Source: Opitutia bacterium (GTDB lineage: Bacteria > Verrucomicrobiota > Verrucomicrobiae > Opitutales > Opitutaceae). From it: a stretch of 64,000 nt of DNA. The translations under genes and the position numbers were made by a program. The stretch's first letter is position 1. Every line of letters begins with the position of its first letter. Location: contig CANEVO010000001.1 in assembly GCA_947442255.1 (NCBI GenBank), forward strand, positions 90,849-154,848. Reading direction: 5' to 3'. Positions 37,518-46,870 of the stretch are shown here, piece after piece. Below the pieces are notes generated by a model. That model had not been told where the DNA came from, searched no databases, and saw nothing but the letters and a program-made list of their open reading frames with translations.

Positions 37518-38246
37518 ATGCGCCCTTTCCTTTGCCTGCTCGGTTTGTCGACTTGGTTTGGTCCAATTGCCCATGCGAACGAATCCCCGCGGCCGGCGGA
37601 GGCGCGCTACGAGACCCGGAGCCAGCATCATCGCGACGGCATCGGGAAATTCTATTTCGGCCGCGAGATCGCCCAGGTCATGGGGCACCAAGGCGCCGGA
37701 TGGCTCGAGCGGCCCACGCGTGAGTCCGAGGAGCGGACCGATTTACTCCTTGCGGCGCTCGCGCTAAATCCGGGCGACGTCGTCGCCGATGTGGGCGCCG
37801 GCAGCGGATATTTTTCGTGGCGAATGGCGCGGCAGGTCGGGGAAAAAGGGAAAGTCTACGCCGTCGACATTCAGCAGGAGATGCTGGACTTGCTGATGAC
37901 CAACATGCAGCGGCACGACGTGGCGGCGATCGTGCGACCGGTCCTCGGGACCGTGCAGGATCCGAAGCTGCCGGAGGCGACGGTCGACATGATTTTGCTG
38001 GTGGATGTGTACCACGAGTTCGATTTTCCGTATGAGATGGCGCGGGCGATGATCCGGGCCTTGAAGCCCGGCGGGCGCTTGGTATTGGTCGAGTACCGCG
38101 GGGAAGATCCCAACGTGCCGATCAAGCCGTTGCACAAGATGACGGTGGCGCAGGTGCGCCGGGAGATGGCGGTGCATCCGGTGAAGTTCGACCGGACGAT
38201 CGCGACCTTGCCGCAGCAGCACATCATTGTGTTCCGCCGGGATTAA
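37518..38246 (+). CDS. Class I SAM methyltransferase with signal peptide
   Basis: 242 residues. The ATG at 37518 starts a Sec-type signal peptide (PFLCLLGLSTWFGPIAHAN). The frame is open upstream, but only into the region opposite the metallo-hydrolase start. The Rossmann methyltransferase domain has motif I VVADVGAGSGYFS, motif II VYAVDIQQEML, MILLVDVYHEFD and LKPGGRLVLVEYRGED, of the ubiE/methyltransferase type. A methyltransferase needs SAM, which is cytoplasmic, so the signal peptide is puzzling. It may be an uncleaved anchor, or the protein may have lost SAM dependence. Similar signal-bearing forms occur in PVC and Bacteroidota genomes. Confidence 0.82.
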   Translation: MRPFLCLLGLSTWFGPIAHANESPRPAEARYETRSQHHRDGIGKFYFGREIAQVMGHQGAGWLERPTRESEERTDLLLAALALNPGDVVADVGAGSGYFSWRMARQVGEKGKVYAVDIQQEMLDLLMTNMQRHDVAAIVRPVLGTVQDPKLPEATVDMILLVDVYHEFDFPYEMARAMIRALKPGGRLVLVEYRGEDPNVPIKPLHKMTVAQVRREMAVHPVKFDRTIATLPQQHIIVFRRD

Positions 38247-38524
38247 GGAAGAGCTCCGCGCTTACTTTTAGCAGGCGGAGTACAGTAAGAATCGGCGGAA
38301 AGTCTCCGGACTGGTAGTTGGGCGGCGTTTAGCCGCGGCCGCTAACAATCAAGATGTGCGTTCATTGCACCAAAAAACGCGCAGCGCCCGTGGGGGCGTT
38401 CCGGTATGCTGCTGTCAGCCTGATGGACAAATCCGGGCAGTGGATCCCAACCGTCGCCGGCGGGGTACGCCGTCTGGAGAAGCCGTCAACGCGCCGGCAC
38501 CAAAATGCCGGCTCAATCCGCACA

Positions 38525-41500
38525 ATGAACTTCTCACTTCTCTTCCTTACGCGCCAACCGCGTTGGCTCTTGATGCTGGCGGCGGCAACGATGGGGGGCA
38601 TCGCCGCAGAGCCCGAGGTCGACCTGAAAGACTTGCCGCGGCTTCCGGCCGTCGATGCCCGCAACGCATTGTCGACCTTCCAGGTTAAACCGGGCTTTCG
38701 ACTCGAACTGGTGGCGGCGGAGCCGCTGGTGGCTGATCCAATTAAAATCTGTTTCGACGAAAACGGCCGCATGTTCGTGGTCGAGATGATCGATTATTCC
38801 GAGATGCGGGATCAGAAGCCCCATTGGGGCCGGATAAGTGTGCTGGAGGATACGGACGGCGACGGTCGCTTCGACAAGAGCTCGGTATTTGTCGACGACC
38901 TGCCGTGGCCACGGGAATTTTCTGGGCCAACGGCGGACTTTATGTCACCGCGACGCCGGATATTTTCTTCTGCAAGGATACCAATGGTGACGGCAAGGCG
39001 GATGTTCGCGAAAAGGTCTTCACCGGTTTCGGCATCGATTACGCGCCCTACCGCGTGGATCAGCTGAACATGCAGTCGATGTTGAACAGCCTGCGTTGGG
39101 GACTGGATAACCGGATCCATGGCATGACGGCGCCGAATGGCGGAGAAATCACATCTCCGAAAGCGCCCGGCCGAAAGCCGGTGAATGTCCGGCGCAGCGA
39201 CTTCGTCATCGATCCGCGCACGCAGGACCTCACCACGGAGGCCGGGGGCGGGCAGTATGGCATGGCGTTCGACGACCGTGGTCGCCGCTACGCCTGCAAT
39301 AACAGCGACCACATTCGGGTGTTCATGTACGATGCCCGCTATGGGGTGCGAAATCCGCACTTTCCCAACATGCCGCCGGCGCTCCAGAGCATCGCGGTGG
39401 ATGGTCCGGCGGCCGAGGTCTATCGCACCAGCCCCGATGAACCCTGGCGGTTGATCCGGACAAAATGGCGGGTGACCGGCGCGAGTCAGGGATTGGTGGA
39501 AGGCGGGGGCCGCGCCAGCGGCTATTTCACCAGTGCCACGGGGCTGATGATTTATCGCGGCGATGCCTTTCCGGCGGACTACGTGGGTGACGCCTTTATC
39601 GCCGATTGCGGAAGCAATCTTGTTCATCGAAAAAAAGTGCACGAAGATGGCATGGCCTTGCGCGCGGAGCGTCCGACCGACGAGCAGCGCTCGGAGCTTA
39701 TCACGTCGCGTGACACGTGGTTTCGTCCGGTCCAGATGGCCAATGCGCCCGACGGCAGCCTCTACGTAATCGACATGTATCGCGAAATCATCGAGCACCC
39801 GTGGTCGCTACCACGGTCGGTGAAGAAACATCTCGATCTCAACAGCGGCAACGATCGGGGTCGCATCTATCGCGTCGGTCCCGACGGATTCAAGCAACGC
39901 TCCAGGCCACAACTCGGGACGGCAACCGTCGCGGAGCTGGTGCAGACGCTTGAGCACCGCAACGGCTGGCACCGCGACACCGCGGCGCGGCTGCTCTATG
40001 AGCGCCAGGACGCGACGGCGGTTCCGCTGCTGGCGAAGATGTTGAACGAGGCGGGTCCGCCGCTCGGCCGGATGCATGCACTTTATGCCGTGGATGGCCT
40101 CGGGGCGCTGCGCCCGGAGCAGGTCGAGCGCGCTTTGGGGGACACGGATGACCGCGTACGGGAACATGCCGTACGCTTGGCCGAGCACTTCCTCGGCCAG
40201 GCGTCGCCCGCCGCCGCGAGTCTGGCCGCACGGCTGCTCAAAATGACGGATGATCCTTCGATTCACGTGCGGTACCAGCTCGCGTTCAGCCTTGGTGAAA
40301 TGGGGCGGCCGGAGACAACGAAAGCGCTCGCCGCCATCGTCCGTCGGGATGTCGGCGACGAATGGGTTCGTGCGGCGGTGTTGAGTTCGCTGCGCCAGAA
40401 CTCCGGCGAAATGTTCCGCGAGGTCGTCGGGGTGCTCGAGGAGTTGAAGAAGACGCCCGGCGAGGCGGCGGAGAAGCGGCAGCTCGATCTCCAGGGTTTC
40501 GTTCGTGAACTGGTGCAGGTGATCGGGGCGCGCAACGATGCGTCGGACGTCGCCCGTGTGCTTAATTATGCCGGGAGCGGCACTGATCCCGCGATCGCCT
40601 TCGTCTTGTTACACGGATTGGGCGAAGGTCTCCAACGGGCCAAAGCTTCCTTGCCGGCCAAGCGAATCAAACCGGTGATCGCCCAGGCCTCGCGGCTTGC
40701 GGCTGACCGGACGCAGCCGGTGCCATCTCGGGTCCAGGCGGTGGAGTTGCTCGCCCTGACCACGTTTGCCGAATACGGCGACCTCCTGCTTTCGCTGCTC
40801 GCCTTCAACGAAGCGGAACCGGTGCAACTCGCCGCCATGCACACGGTAGGACGTTTTACCGACCCGAAAATCGCGCCGGAATTAACCAAGCGCTGGCCGG
40901 CACTTACTCCGCGTTTGCGCACCGAGGCGTTGACCCTCCTCCTGACACGCCGCGAGCGCCTGGCCGCATTGCTAGATGCGGTGGAAGCCAAGGTCATCCG
41001 AACGGTCGATTTTGCCTCGCCGCAGATCAATTTCTTGATGAACAACCGCGACACGGCGCTGCGGGCGCGGGCGGTGAAGCTCTTCACCGCCGCAAATGTC
41101 AGCATCCGCCAGCAGATCGTGGAAGCGTTCCAGCCGGCGCTCACATTGCCGGGGAATACAGAAAAGGGAAAGAAGGCCTTCACCGAACGGTGTGCCTATT
41201 GTCACCGGCTGGACGGGGCGGGCTTTTTGCTGGGACCCGATCTGGTGAGCGTCCGCAATGCGGGCAAGGAGAAGCTGCTGATCGGGCTGCTCGATCCCAA
41301 TCGGGAGGTTCTCCCGCAGTATCTGTCCTATGCGGTCGAGACGAAGGACGGTGAGACGGTGCTCAGGGTTTTGAGCAATGAAACTGCGTCGAGCGTCACG
41401 TTGCGGCTGCCGTTCGGAAAAGAGAGCGTGATCCCGCGTGCCAACATCGCATCCATGCGCAGCCGGGGTCAGTCGATGATGCCGGATGGCCTGGAGGGCG

Positions 41501-41559
41501 GGCTCACCCCGCAGGATGTGGCGGATTTACTCGAGTGTATCGCCACGGCATCGCAGTAG
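38525..41559 (+). pseudogene. PVC-type membrane-bound dehydrogenase with HEAT repeats and heme domain, one frameshift
   Basis: Start at 38525 with a signal peptide (WLLMLAAATMGGIAAEP). The N-terminal propeller region (FQVKPGFRLELVAAEPLVADPIKICFDENGRMFV, DTDGDGRFDKSS) is in one frame to about 38908. One base is missing near 38908-38912 (DDLPWP should run on to TGIFWANGG). The next frame continues to 41559 with SLYVIDMYREIIEHPWSLP, HEAT-like repeats (about 40030-40900) and a C-terminal heme domain with CAYCHRLDGAGFLLGPDL. This is the abundant PVC dehydrogenase/heme-binding architecture (TIGR02604/TIGR02603 type), thought to oxidise sugars or other compounds outside the cytoplasm. Apart from the indel the gene looks well preserved, so the break is recent or an assembly error. 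Confidence 0.85.
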
Positions 41560-41588
41560 CATGGCGATCTTCGCGCAGGAATTTTAGA

Positions 41589-41624
41589 GTAAAAGAAAGC
41601 GGCGGCTTGGAAACAAGCCGCCGC
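41589..41624 (-). terminator. metY: Rho-independent terminator of metY
   Basis: On the minus strand, GCGGCGGCTTG, a four-base loop and CAAGCCGCCGC (a perfect 11-bp stem) are followed by TTTCTTTT. It lies 30 bases after the metY stop. There is no T run on the plus strand. Confidence 0.88.
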
Positions 41625-41653
41625 GCGTCTGCTACAAATTTGGACGGAGCCGC

Positions 41654-42952
41654 TTAGATGCGGGCCAGCGCCTGTTCGAGATCGGCCTGGATGTCGGCGA
41701 AGTCCTCGATGCCGATGGAGAGCCGGACGTAATCGGGAGATACGCCCGACGCCTTCTGTTCGTCAGCGGTGAGCTGGCTGTGGGTCGTGCTCGCCGGGTG
41801 AATCGCGAGTGACTTGGCATCGCCGATGTTGGCGAGGTGGGAGAAGAGCTTCAGGCCTTCGATTAATTTGCGGCCGGATTCATACCCGCCTGTGACGCCG
41901 AAACCGATCAGCCCGCCGAAACCACCGCTCAGGTATTTTTTCGCGGCGGCGTGGTTGGGGCTCGTTTTCAAGCCCGGATAGTTGACCCACGTGACTTTGG
42001 CGTGGCTGCTGAGGAACTCCGCCACCTTGAGTGCGTTGGCGCAGGTGCGCTCCATGCGGAGATGAAGGGTTTCGAGTCCCTGCAGGCCGGTCCAGGCATT
42101 GAACGGCGAGATGCACCCGCCGAGGTCGCGCAGCAACTGCAACCGCATTTTCAGGATGTAGGCGATGTTGGCGCCGCCCGCGGGCGGAAACGCCTTGAAC
42201 GCCTCCCAATGCACCAAGCCGTGGTAGCTCGCGTCGGGTTGGGTGAAGCCGGGGAACTTGCCATTGCCCCAGTTGAAGTTTCCGCCGTCGACTACGACGC
42301 CGCCAATGGACGTGCCGTGGCCGCCGATGTATTTGGTCGTGGAGTGTACGATCACGTTGGCACCCCATTCGAACGGCCGATTGAGGTACGGGGTCAGACA
42401 GGTGTTGTCGATGATGAGCGGCACGCCGGCCTCGCGGGCGATTTTGCCGACCTCTTCGAACGGGAAGATGTTGAGCGCGGGATTGCCGAGGCCCTCGCCG
42501 TAGAACGCTTTGGTGTTCGGCCGCAGCGCGCGGCGAAAGGCATCCGGATCGCCGGCGTCGACGAACGACACCTCGATGCCGAGTTTGGGCAAAGTGTGGT
42601 GAAAGAGGTTGTAGGTGCCGCCGTAGAGCTGGGCGACGGAAACGAAATGATCGCCCGCACCGGCGAGATTGAGGATCGCATCGGTGATGGCGGCCTGCCC
42701 CGACGCGTGGGCGAGCGCTCCCGTGCCGCCTTCAAGGGCGGCGATCCGCTGCTCAAACACATCGGTGGTCGGATTCATGATCCGCGTGTAGATGTTCCCG
42801 AGCTCCTTCAGCGAGAAAAGATTCGCGGCGTGCTCGGTGTCGCGAAAAACATAGCTCGTCGTCTGATAGATCGGCACGGCGCGCGATCCGGTGGTGGGGT
42901 CCGGCTGCTGGCCGGCGTGGAGGGCTTTGGTTCCGAAACCTTGTTTACTCAT
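41654..42952 (-). CDS. metY: O-acetylhomoserine sulfhydrylase (MetY type)
   Basis: 432 residues, a Cys/Met metabolism PLP enzyme. Landmarks are [30 protein letters not shown] at the N-terminus, [65 protein letters not shown], and the PLP lysine in [11 protein letters not shown] (about residue 206). It ends with [31 protein letters not shown]. The insertions and length fit O-acetylhomoserine aminocarboxypropyltransferase rather than MetB/MetC. It makes homocysteine (or cysteine from O-acetylserine) by direct sulfhydrylation. The start at 42952 was chosen over 43006. No SAM riboswitch was recognised in the short leader. Confidence 0.94.
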   Translation of the reverse strand: MSKQGFGTKALHAGQQPDPTTGSRAVPIYQTTSYVFRDTEHAANLFSLKELGNIYTRIMNPTTDVFEQRIAALEGGTGALAHASGQAAITDAILNLAGAGDHFVSVAQLYGGTYNLFHHTLPKLGIEVSFVDAGDPDAFRRALRPNTKAFYGEGLGNPALNIFPFEEVGKIAREAGVPLIIDNTCLTPYLNRPFEWGANVIVHSTTKYIGGHGTSIGGVVVDGGNFNWGNGKFPGFTQPDASYHGLVHWEAFKAFPPAGGANIAYILKMRLQLLRDLGGCISPFNAWTGLQGLETLHLRMERTCANALKVAEFLSSHAKVTWVNYPGLKTSPNHAAAKKYLSGGFGGLIGFGVTGGYESGRKLIEGLKLFSHLANIGDAKSLAIHPASTTHSQLTADEQKASGVSPDYVRLSIGIEDFADIQADLEQALARI

Positions 42953-43099
42953 GGGGAGGAGGGGATTGCAGTGCGAAGGGCTTACGGAAGACGTCCAAGG
43001 TCCCACGTCAACCTTACAAAGTACGCGGGTGGAATCGGGCGCAGCAGGGGAGGTGACGGCCGGAAGCCGTGCCCGCCCGGCTGTCGCCGCGTCAAGCCG

Positions 43100-43680
43100 C
43101 TACGTCCTCGCGGTTGAGCTGAACAGATCGATCCGGCGGCCAGCAGCGGAATTGGCCACGAGGAGATCAAGTCAGGCGCAGCCTAGTCGCCTCCTGTTCC
43201 GCGCTGACGACTCACCAGACGACGGTGCGGCGATAGCCCGGCGGTTGCTGCAGCCAAAATTTCCATGCCGACGGGTGAGTACGGAACCGTTGCTTGAGTC
43301 CGGTTGGAAAGTCGCCTCGGTGCTGCTCGAACGAGCAGACTGCTGATTTTTTAACATCCCTCCGGGAAAAAGCGGCGAGACCGGCCGGTTGCATCCGCCC
43401 GGCGGCGATCAGCTGCTCCGCCCGAACAATATTGATCCGGCTCCAGATGCTGTCGGGTTTCCGATGCGTGAAGCGATGGATGAAAAGCTCGGCGTCGATT
43501 TTGCGGATGATGCCGTCGATCCAGCCGAAGCACAAGGCCTCCTCGACGGCCTCGCGATAGGTCGCCGGGTCTTCCTGCCGCCTTCTTGTGGGAGCCAACC
43601 TGGAGTTCGGGTGCACGATCGCGATTGCACCCCAGCCACGCGCGAAAGTCGGCTGTGCTTTCGAAGTGTTCCACTTTCAT
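43100..43680 (-). pseudogene. YdeI/OmdA-type protein, two frameshifts and one nonsense codon
   Basis: Three frames together give a YdeI/OmpD-associated family protein: KVEHFESTADFRAWLGCNRDRAPELQVGSHKKAAGRP, then ATYREAVEEALCFGWIDGIIRKID, RKPDSIWSRINI and AAGRMQPAGLAAF, and finally LLVANSAAGRRIDLF. An extra base near 43565 shifts the first frame. A TGA at 43212-43214 stands where the family has a second Trp (VVW-W-VVSA). Another extra base near 43171-43177 separates the last segment. The intact protein would be a small cytoplasmic protein linked to cationic peptide resistance. Its start overlaps the stop of the gene upstream (ATGA, 43677-43680), so the two were translationally coupled. Confidence 0.85.
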
Positions 43681-44120
43681 GGGCGTGGTTCCAAACGCCG
43701 CCGGGCGGATTTGGCGGAGGTATCTTTTGGGGTCCGCGTCTTCTTGCCTGTTCCCGGAATCACGCCGAGGCGCGGATCGCGGCGCCGTGCGAGCGCCACC
43801 AGTTGCGCAGCCACGCGCTCGAAACGGTCGGCCGCCTCCGGGAGATACAGCCACTTCGCTAGCACGGAGTGAGGAACGAGTTCGGGAAACTCGCCCTGCA
43901 GTGCCGGATGGTGAGTGCGGTCAGTGCACGCGAGCACGCCCCGCCACGGTTCGTCGCCGGCGCAAAAGCAGAGCAGCAGCCGTTCCCCGACGTAGGCGGC
44001 TTTCGCGCCGAACATGGCCCGAAGCACGAATGTCGGCTCGGCCTCAAGCGGCTCCCAGAGCCACGCATAGGGATGAACCGGGCGCGGCCGGCCGAGGGAA
44101 GGAGCGGACTTTTCACGCAT
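43677..44120 (-). CDS. Conserved hypothetical protein, 147 aa
   Basis: 147 residues from the ATG at 44120. The sequence is distinctive: HPYAWLWEPLEAEPTFVLRAMFGAKAAYVGERLLLCFC, EPWRGVLACTDRTHHPALQGEFPELVPHSVLAKWLYLPEAADRFE, LVALARRRDPRLGVIP. It matches a widespread but uncharacterised small protein type that I remember from many proteobacterial and Verrucomicrobia genomes. The AMFGAKAAYVG segment hints at a TfoX-N/YjbR-like alpha-beta fold. No export signal is present. Its stop codon overlaps the start of the broken ydeI-like gene, so they formed an operon. Confidence 0.75.
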   Translation of the reverse strand: MREKSAPSLGRPRPVHPYAWLWEPLEAEPTFVLRAMFGAKAAYVGERLLLCFCAGDEPWRGVLACTDRTHHPALQGEFPELVPHSVLAKWLYLPEAADRFERVAAQLVALARRRDPRLGVIPGTGKKTRTPKDTSAKSARRRLEPRP

Positions 44121-44202
44121 GGCGGGCGGTGGGCGGAAGGAACGGTGGCACCGCAATTCCAGTTTGGGGGCGCGTGATGGCAAGCCTCCGCGGCCCGGAG
44201 GC

Positions 44203-45831
44203 CTACCGGGTCTGCTCCAGCGGCAGGTCGTGCAGCTTGAGCTCGGGATTTTTTTCGACGAAATAGCGCATCGTCCACTCGTTCGGAAACAGTGCGACGG
44301 GCTGGTCGAACTTGTCGGCACCGAAACTGACCCCGGTGGCGACGATCAGGCGCGAGGTGTCCTTCAGCAGCGGATGCGGCTCGATCCATTTCAGAATCGT
44401 CCAAGGGGTGGGCGTAAGCCGCGATTCGGCGCCGTATTCGCTCTGGAGGCGCCATTGGACGACTTCGAACTGCAGCGGACCGACAGCGGCGAGCAACGTG
44501 GCGCCCGGTGGGGCGTTGCGGGCGGAAAAAGACTGCACGACGCCCTCCTGGAGGAGCTGCTCCAGTCCAGCTCGATATTTCTTGGCGTCGGATGAGCTAG
44601 GATTCGAGATGTAGGTGAAGACCTCGGGCGGAAACCGGGGAATCTCGTCGTAGGCGATCGATTTGTCCTCCGTCAGCGTGTCGCCGATGCCGAATTCGCT
44701 GTGACCGACGAGCCCGATGACGTCGCCAGGCCAGGCTTCGTCGACCGTTTCGCGTTCCTGGCCGAATAGCTTGTGAGAGGACGAGAGGCGGACCGATTTA
44801 CCGGTGCGTTGATGGGTCACCATCGTGTCGCGCTCGAATTTGCCGGAGCAAACCCGGAGGAAGGCGATGCGGTCGCGGTGCTTCGGATCCATGTTAGCCT
44901 GGATCTTGAAGACGAAGCCGGAAAACTTGTCGTGCGTCACCGGCACGTGAGAATCCGCGGCCTCCGACTTGAAGGTGGAAATCGTGGCGGAACGCCGCGG
45001 CTGGGGCGGGACCGAATCCTTCAAGAATCCGTCGAGCAGCAGCTGAATACCGAAATTGTTCACGGCGGAGCCGAAGTAAACCGGGGTCTGCTGGCCCGCC
45101 TGCACCGCGGCGAGATCGAACGGATGGCCTGCGCCATCGAGCATCGCGAGTTGCTCCTTCACTTCGCCGTAAGTGTAGTCGTCCAGCTTATCCCGCACCG
45201 CCGGATCGTCCAATGACGTGACGTTCACCGGGGCTTGAAATTTTCCGCCGGGGACGCGCTCGAACAGATGGACCTCCCGGGTGCGGCGATCGAAGACGCC
45301 GCGAAACGACGGACCATTGCCGAGAGGCCAGATTACGGGCGAGGACTGCAGCCCGAGGACGGCCTCGAGTTCGTCGAGCAGCTCGAGCGCATTGCGCGTC
45401 GGGCGGTCACACTTGTTCATGAACGTGAAAATCGGCACGCCCCGGCGGCGGCAGACCTCAAACAACTTGCGCGTCTGGGTCTCGACGCCCTTCGCAGCGT
45501 CGATGACCATGAGGGCAGCATCGACGGCGGTCAGCACGCGGTAGGTGTCCTCCGAGAAGTCTTTGTGGCCCGGGGTATCGAGCAGGTTGACGGCGTACCC
45601 GGTGTAGTCGAACTGGAGGACGGTCGAGCTGATCGAGATGCCGCGCTGTTTCTCGAGTTCCATCCAGTCGGAGGCGGTGGCGCGTTGGTTTTTGCGCGCG
45701 GTCACGGCTCCCGCCAGATGGATAGCGTTACCGTAGAGGAGAAATTTTTCGGTCAACGTCGTCTTGCCCGCATCGGGGTGCGAGATGATCGCAAAGGTGC
45801 GACGGCGGGCGATTTCGGCGGCGGGTGACAT
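44203..45831 (-). CDS. prfC: Peptide chain release factor 3
   Basis: 542 residues, full-length RF3. The translational GTPase domain has G1 ISHPDAGKTTLTEK at about residues 16-29, G3 DTPGHKDFSEDTYR and G4 NKCDRP, with the RF3-specific ARKNQRATASDWMELEKQRGISISS. The C-terminal RF3 domain includes LAAVGPLQFEVVQWRLQSEYGAE. RF3 removes RF1/RF2 from the ribosome after termination. The gene is intact and lies among decayed genes. It diverges from the broken cytochrome gene. Confidence 0.97.
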   Translation of the reverse strand: MSPAAEIARRRTFAIISHPDAGKTTLTEKFLLYGNAIHLAGAVTARKNQRATASDWMELEKQRGISISSTVLQFDYTGYAVNLLDTPGHKDFSEDTYRVLTAVDAALMVIDAAKGVETQTRKLFEVCRRRGVPIFTFMNKCDRPTRNALELLDELEAVLGLQSSPVIWPLGNGPSFRGVFDRRTREVHLFERVPGGKFQAPVNVTSLDDPAVRDKLDDYTYGEVKEQLAMLDGAGHPFDLAAVQAGQQTPVYFGSAVNNFGIQLLLDGFLKDSVPPQPRRSATISTFKSEAADSHVPVTHDKFSGFVFKIQANMDPKHRDRIAFLRVCSGKFERDTMVTHQRTGKSVRLSSSHKLFGQERETVDEAWPGDVIGLVGHSEFGIGDTLTEDKSIAYDEIPRFPPEVFTYISNPSSSDAKKYRAGLEQLLQEGVVQSFSARNAPPGATLLAAVGPLQFEVVQWRLQSEYGAESRLTPTPWTILKWIEPHPLLKDTSRLIVATGVSFGADKFDQPVALFPNEWTMRYFVEKNPELKLHDLPLEQTR

Positions 45832-45953
45832 GGAGAGGAACGGAAGAGCGGAGAGGGATGACGAGCGAAGCGGAAGAGCAAACCGGGCGCGAGGCAGAGT
45901 GGGAAGCGGAAAAAATGCCTCGGCGGCCGAGTTTCGTTCGGGAATTTTCCACC

Positions 45954-46792
45954 ATGCGAAAACTTCTCTGGATTCTTGGTTATTTCGCGGCCGGGATGCT
46001 GGCCTTGTGTGCCGTGGCGGCGGTGGTGATTCGTTGGCGTATTGGAGCGGTGCTCCAGAAATCGTATGCCATTGCGGTGCGGCGGGTCTCCATTCCGGGA
46101 GAGACGGCCGCGCTGGCGCGGGGTAAATACATCGCCGAAACCCGCGGCTGCATCGATTGCCACGGACGGGATTTCGCCGTCGCGAAAGTCATCAGCGACG
46201 GGGCGACGGGCACCTTGTATGGACCGAACCTTACCCGGGGTTGTGGCGGACGGGCCGGGGCCTTTAAGGATGAGGATTGGGTGCGGGCGATCCGGCATGG
46301 GGTCGGGCCGGACAACCACGGGCTTTTTATCATGCCCGCGGACGAGTATTCGCATTTCTCGGACTCCGATCTCGGGGCCTTGATCGCGTATTTCAAAACC
46401 GTGCCACCGGTCGATCGGGAGCGGGTGCCGACGGCGCTCGGCCCCGTGTCGCGAGTGCTGCTGACGATTAGAAAGATCAAACGTGCGTCGGAGGTAATTG
46501 ACCACCAGCAACTGGCGGCCAGGCGAGGTTGCGCCGAGCGTGACAGTCGAGTGCGGACGCTATGTCGCGAATGGCTGCATCGGCTGCCATAGAACCAATT
46601 TTTCGGGCGGAAAAATCGAAGTTGGCCCGCCGAGCTGGCCGCTCGCGGCAAATCTCACGCCCCATGCGGCCCGACGGGACGGAGCTGAACCCTGTGATGC
46701 CGCGCACGTTTTGGCAGATGGATGATGGCGAGCTGAAGGCATTGTGGGCATTTTTCAAAACGACGTCCCCGGTGGCAACCGGCGTTCGGTAG
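45954..46792 (+). pseudogene. Membrane-anchored diheme cytochrome c, frameshift plus small deletion
   Basis: The start at 45954 gives a membrane anchor (LLWILGYFAAGMLALCAVAAVVI) and a first heme site, RGCIDCHGRDF, followed by LYGPNLTRG, DWVRAIRHGVGPDNHGLFIMP and ALIAYFKTVPPVDRE. A base is lost near 46515-46522; the next frame gives the second heme site NGCIGCHRTNF and WPLAANLTP. At about 46660 that frame jumps from LTP to MRPDGTELNPVMP in a third frame. The expected segment between them (a 'G-x-W-x-x-x-D-F-x-x-A-L-R-x-G' stretch of roughly 16-18 residues) is missing. The intact protein would carry electrons at the outer face of the inner membrane. The deletion cannot be a simple base-calling error. 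Confidence 0.82.
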
Positions 46793-46870
46793 TTGCGGGG
46801 ACGGCGGCGGGGTTTGCGTTCCGCTGCGGACCTTAGCGCGATTTCGCTTCTGTCCCGGCGGACCGCGGTG

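Noticed and set aside
38247..38524. Hidden gene or RNA between the methyltransferase and the PVC dehydrogenase
   Set aside because: Only short imperfect dyads (around 38325-38345 and 38380-38402) are visible. The frame from 38354 runs into the real dehydrogenase start but has no family similarity before 38525.
42953..43099. SAM riboswitch upstream of metY
   Set aside because: The leader is short and shows neither the multi-helix SAM-I pattern nor the SAM-II/SAH core sequences.
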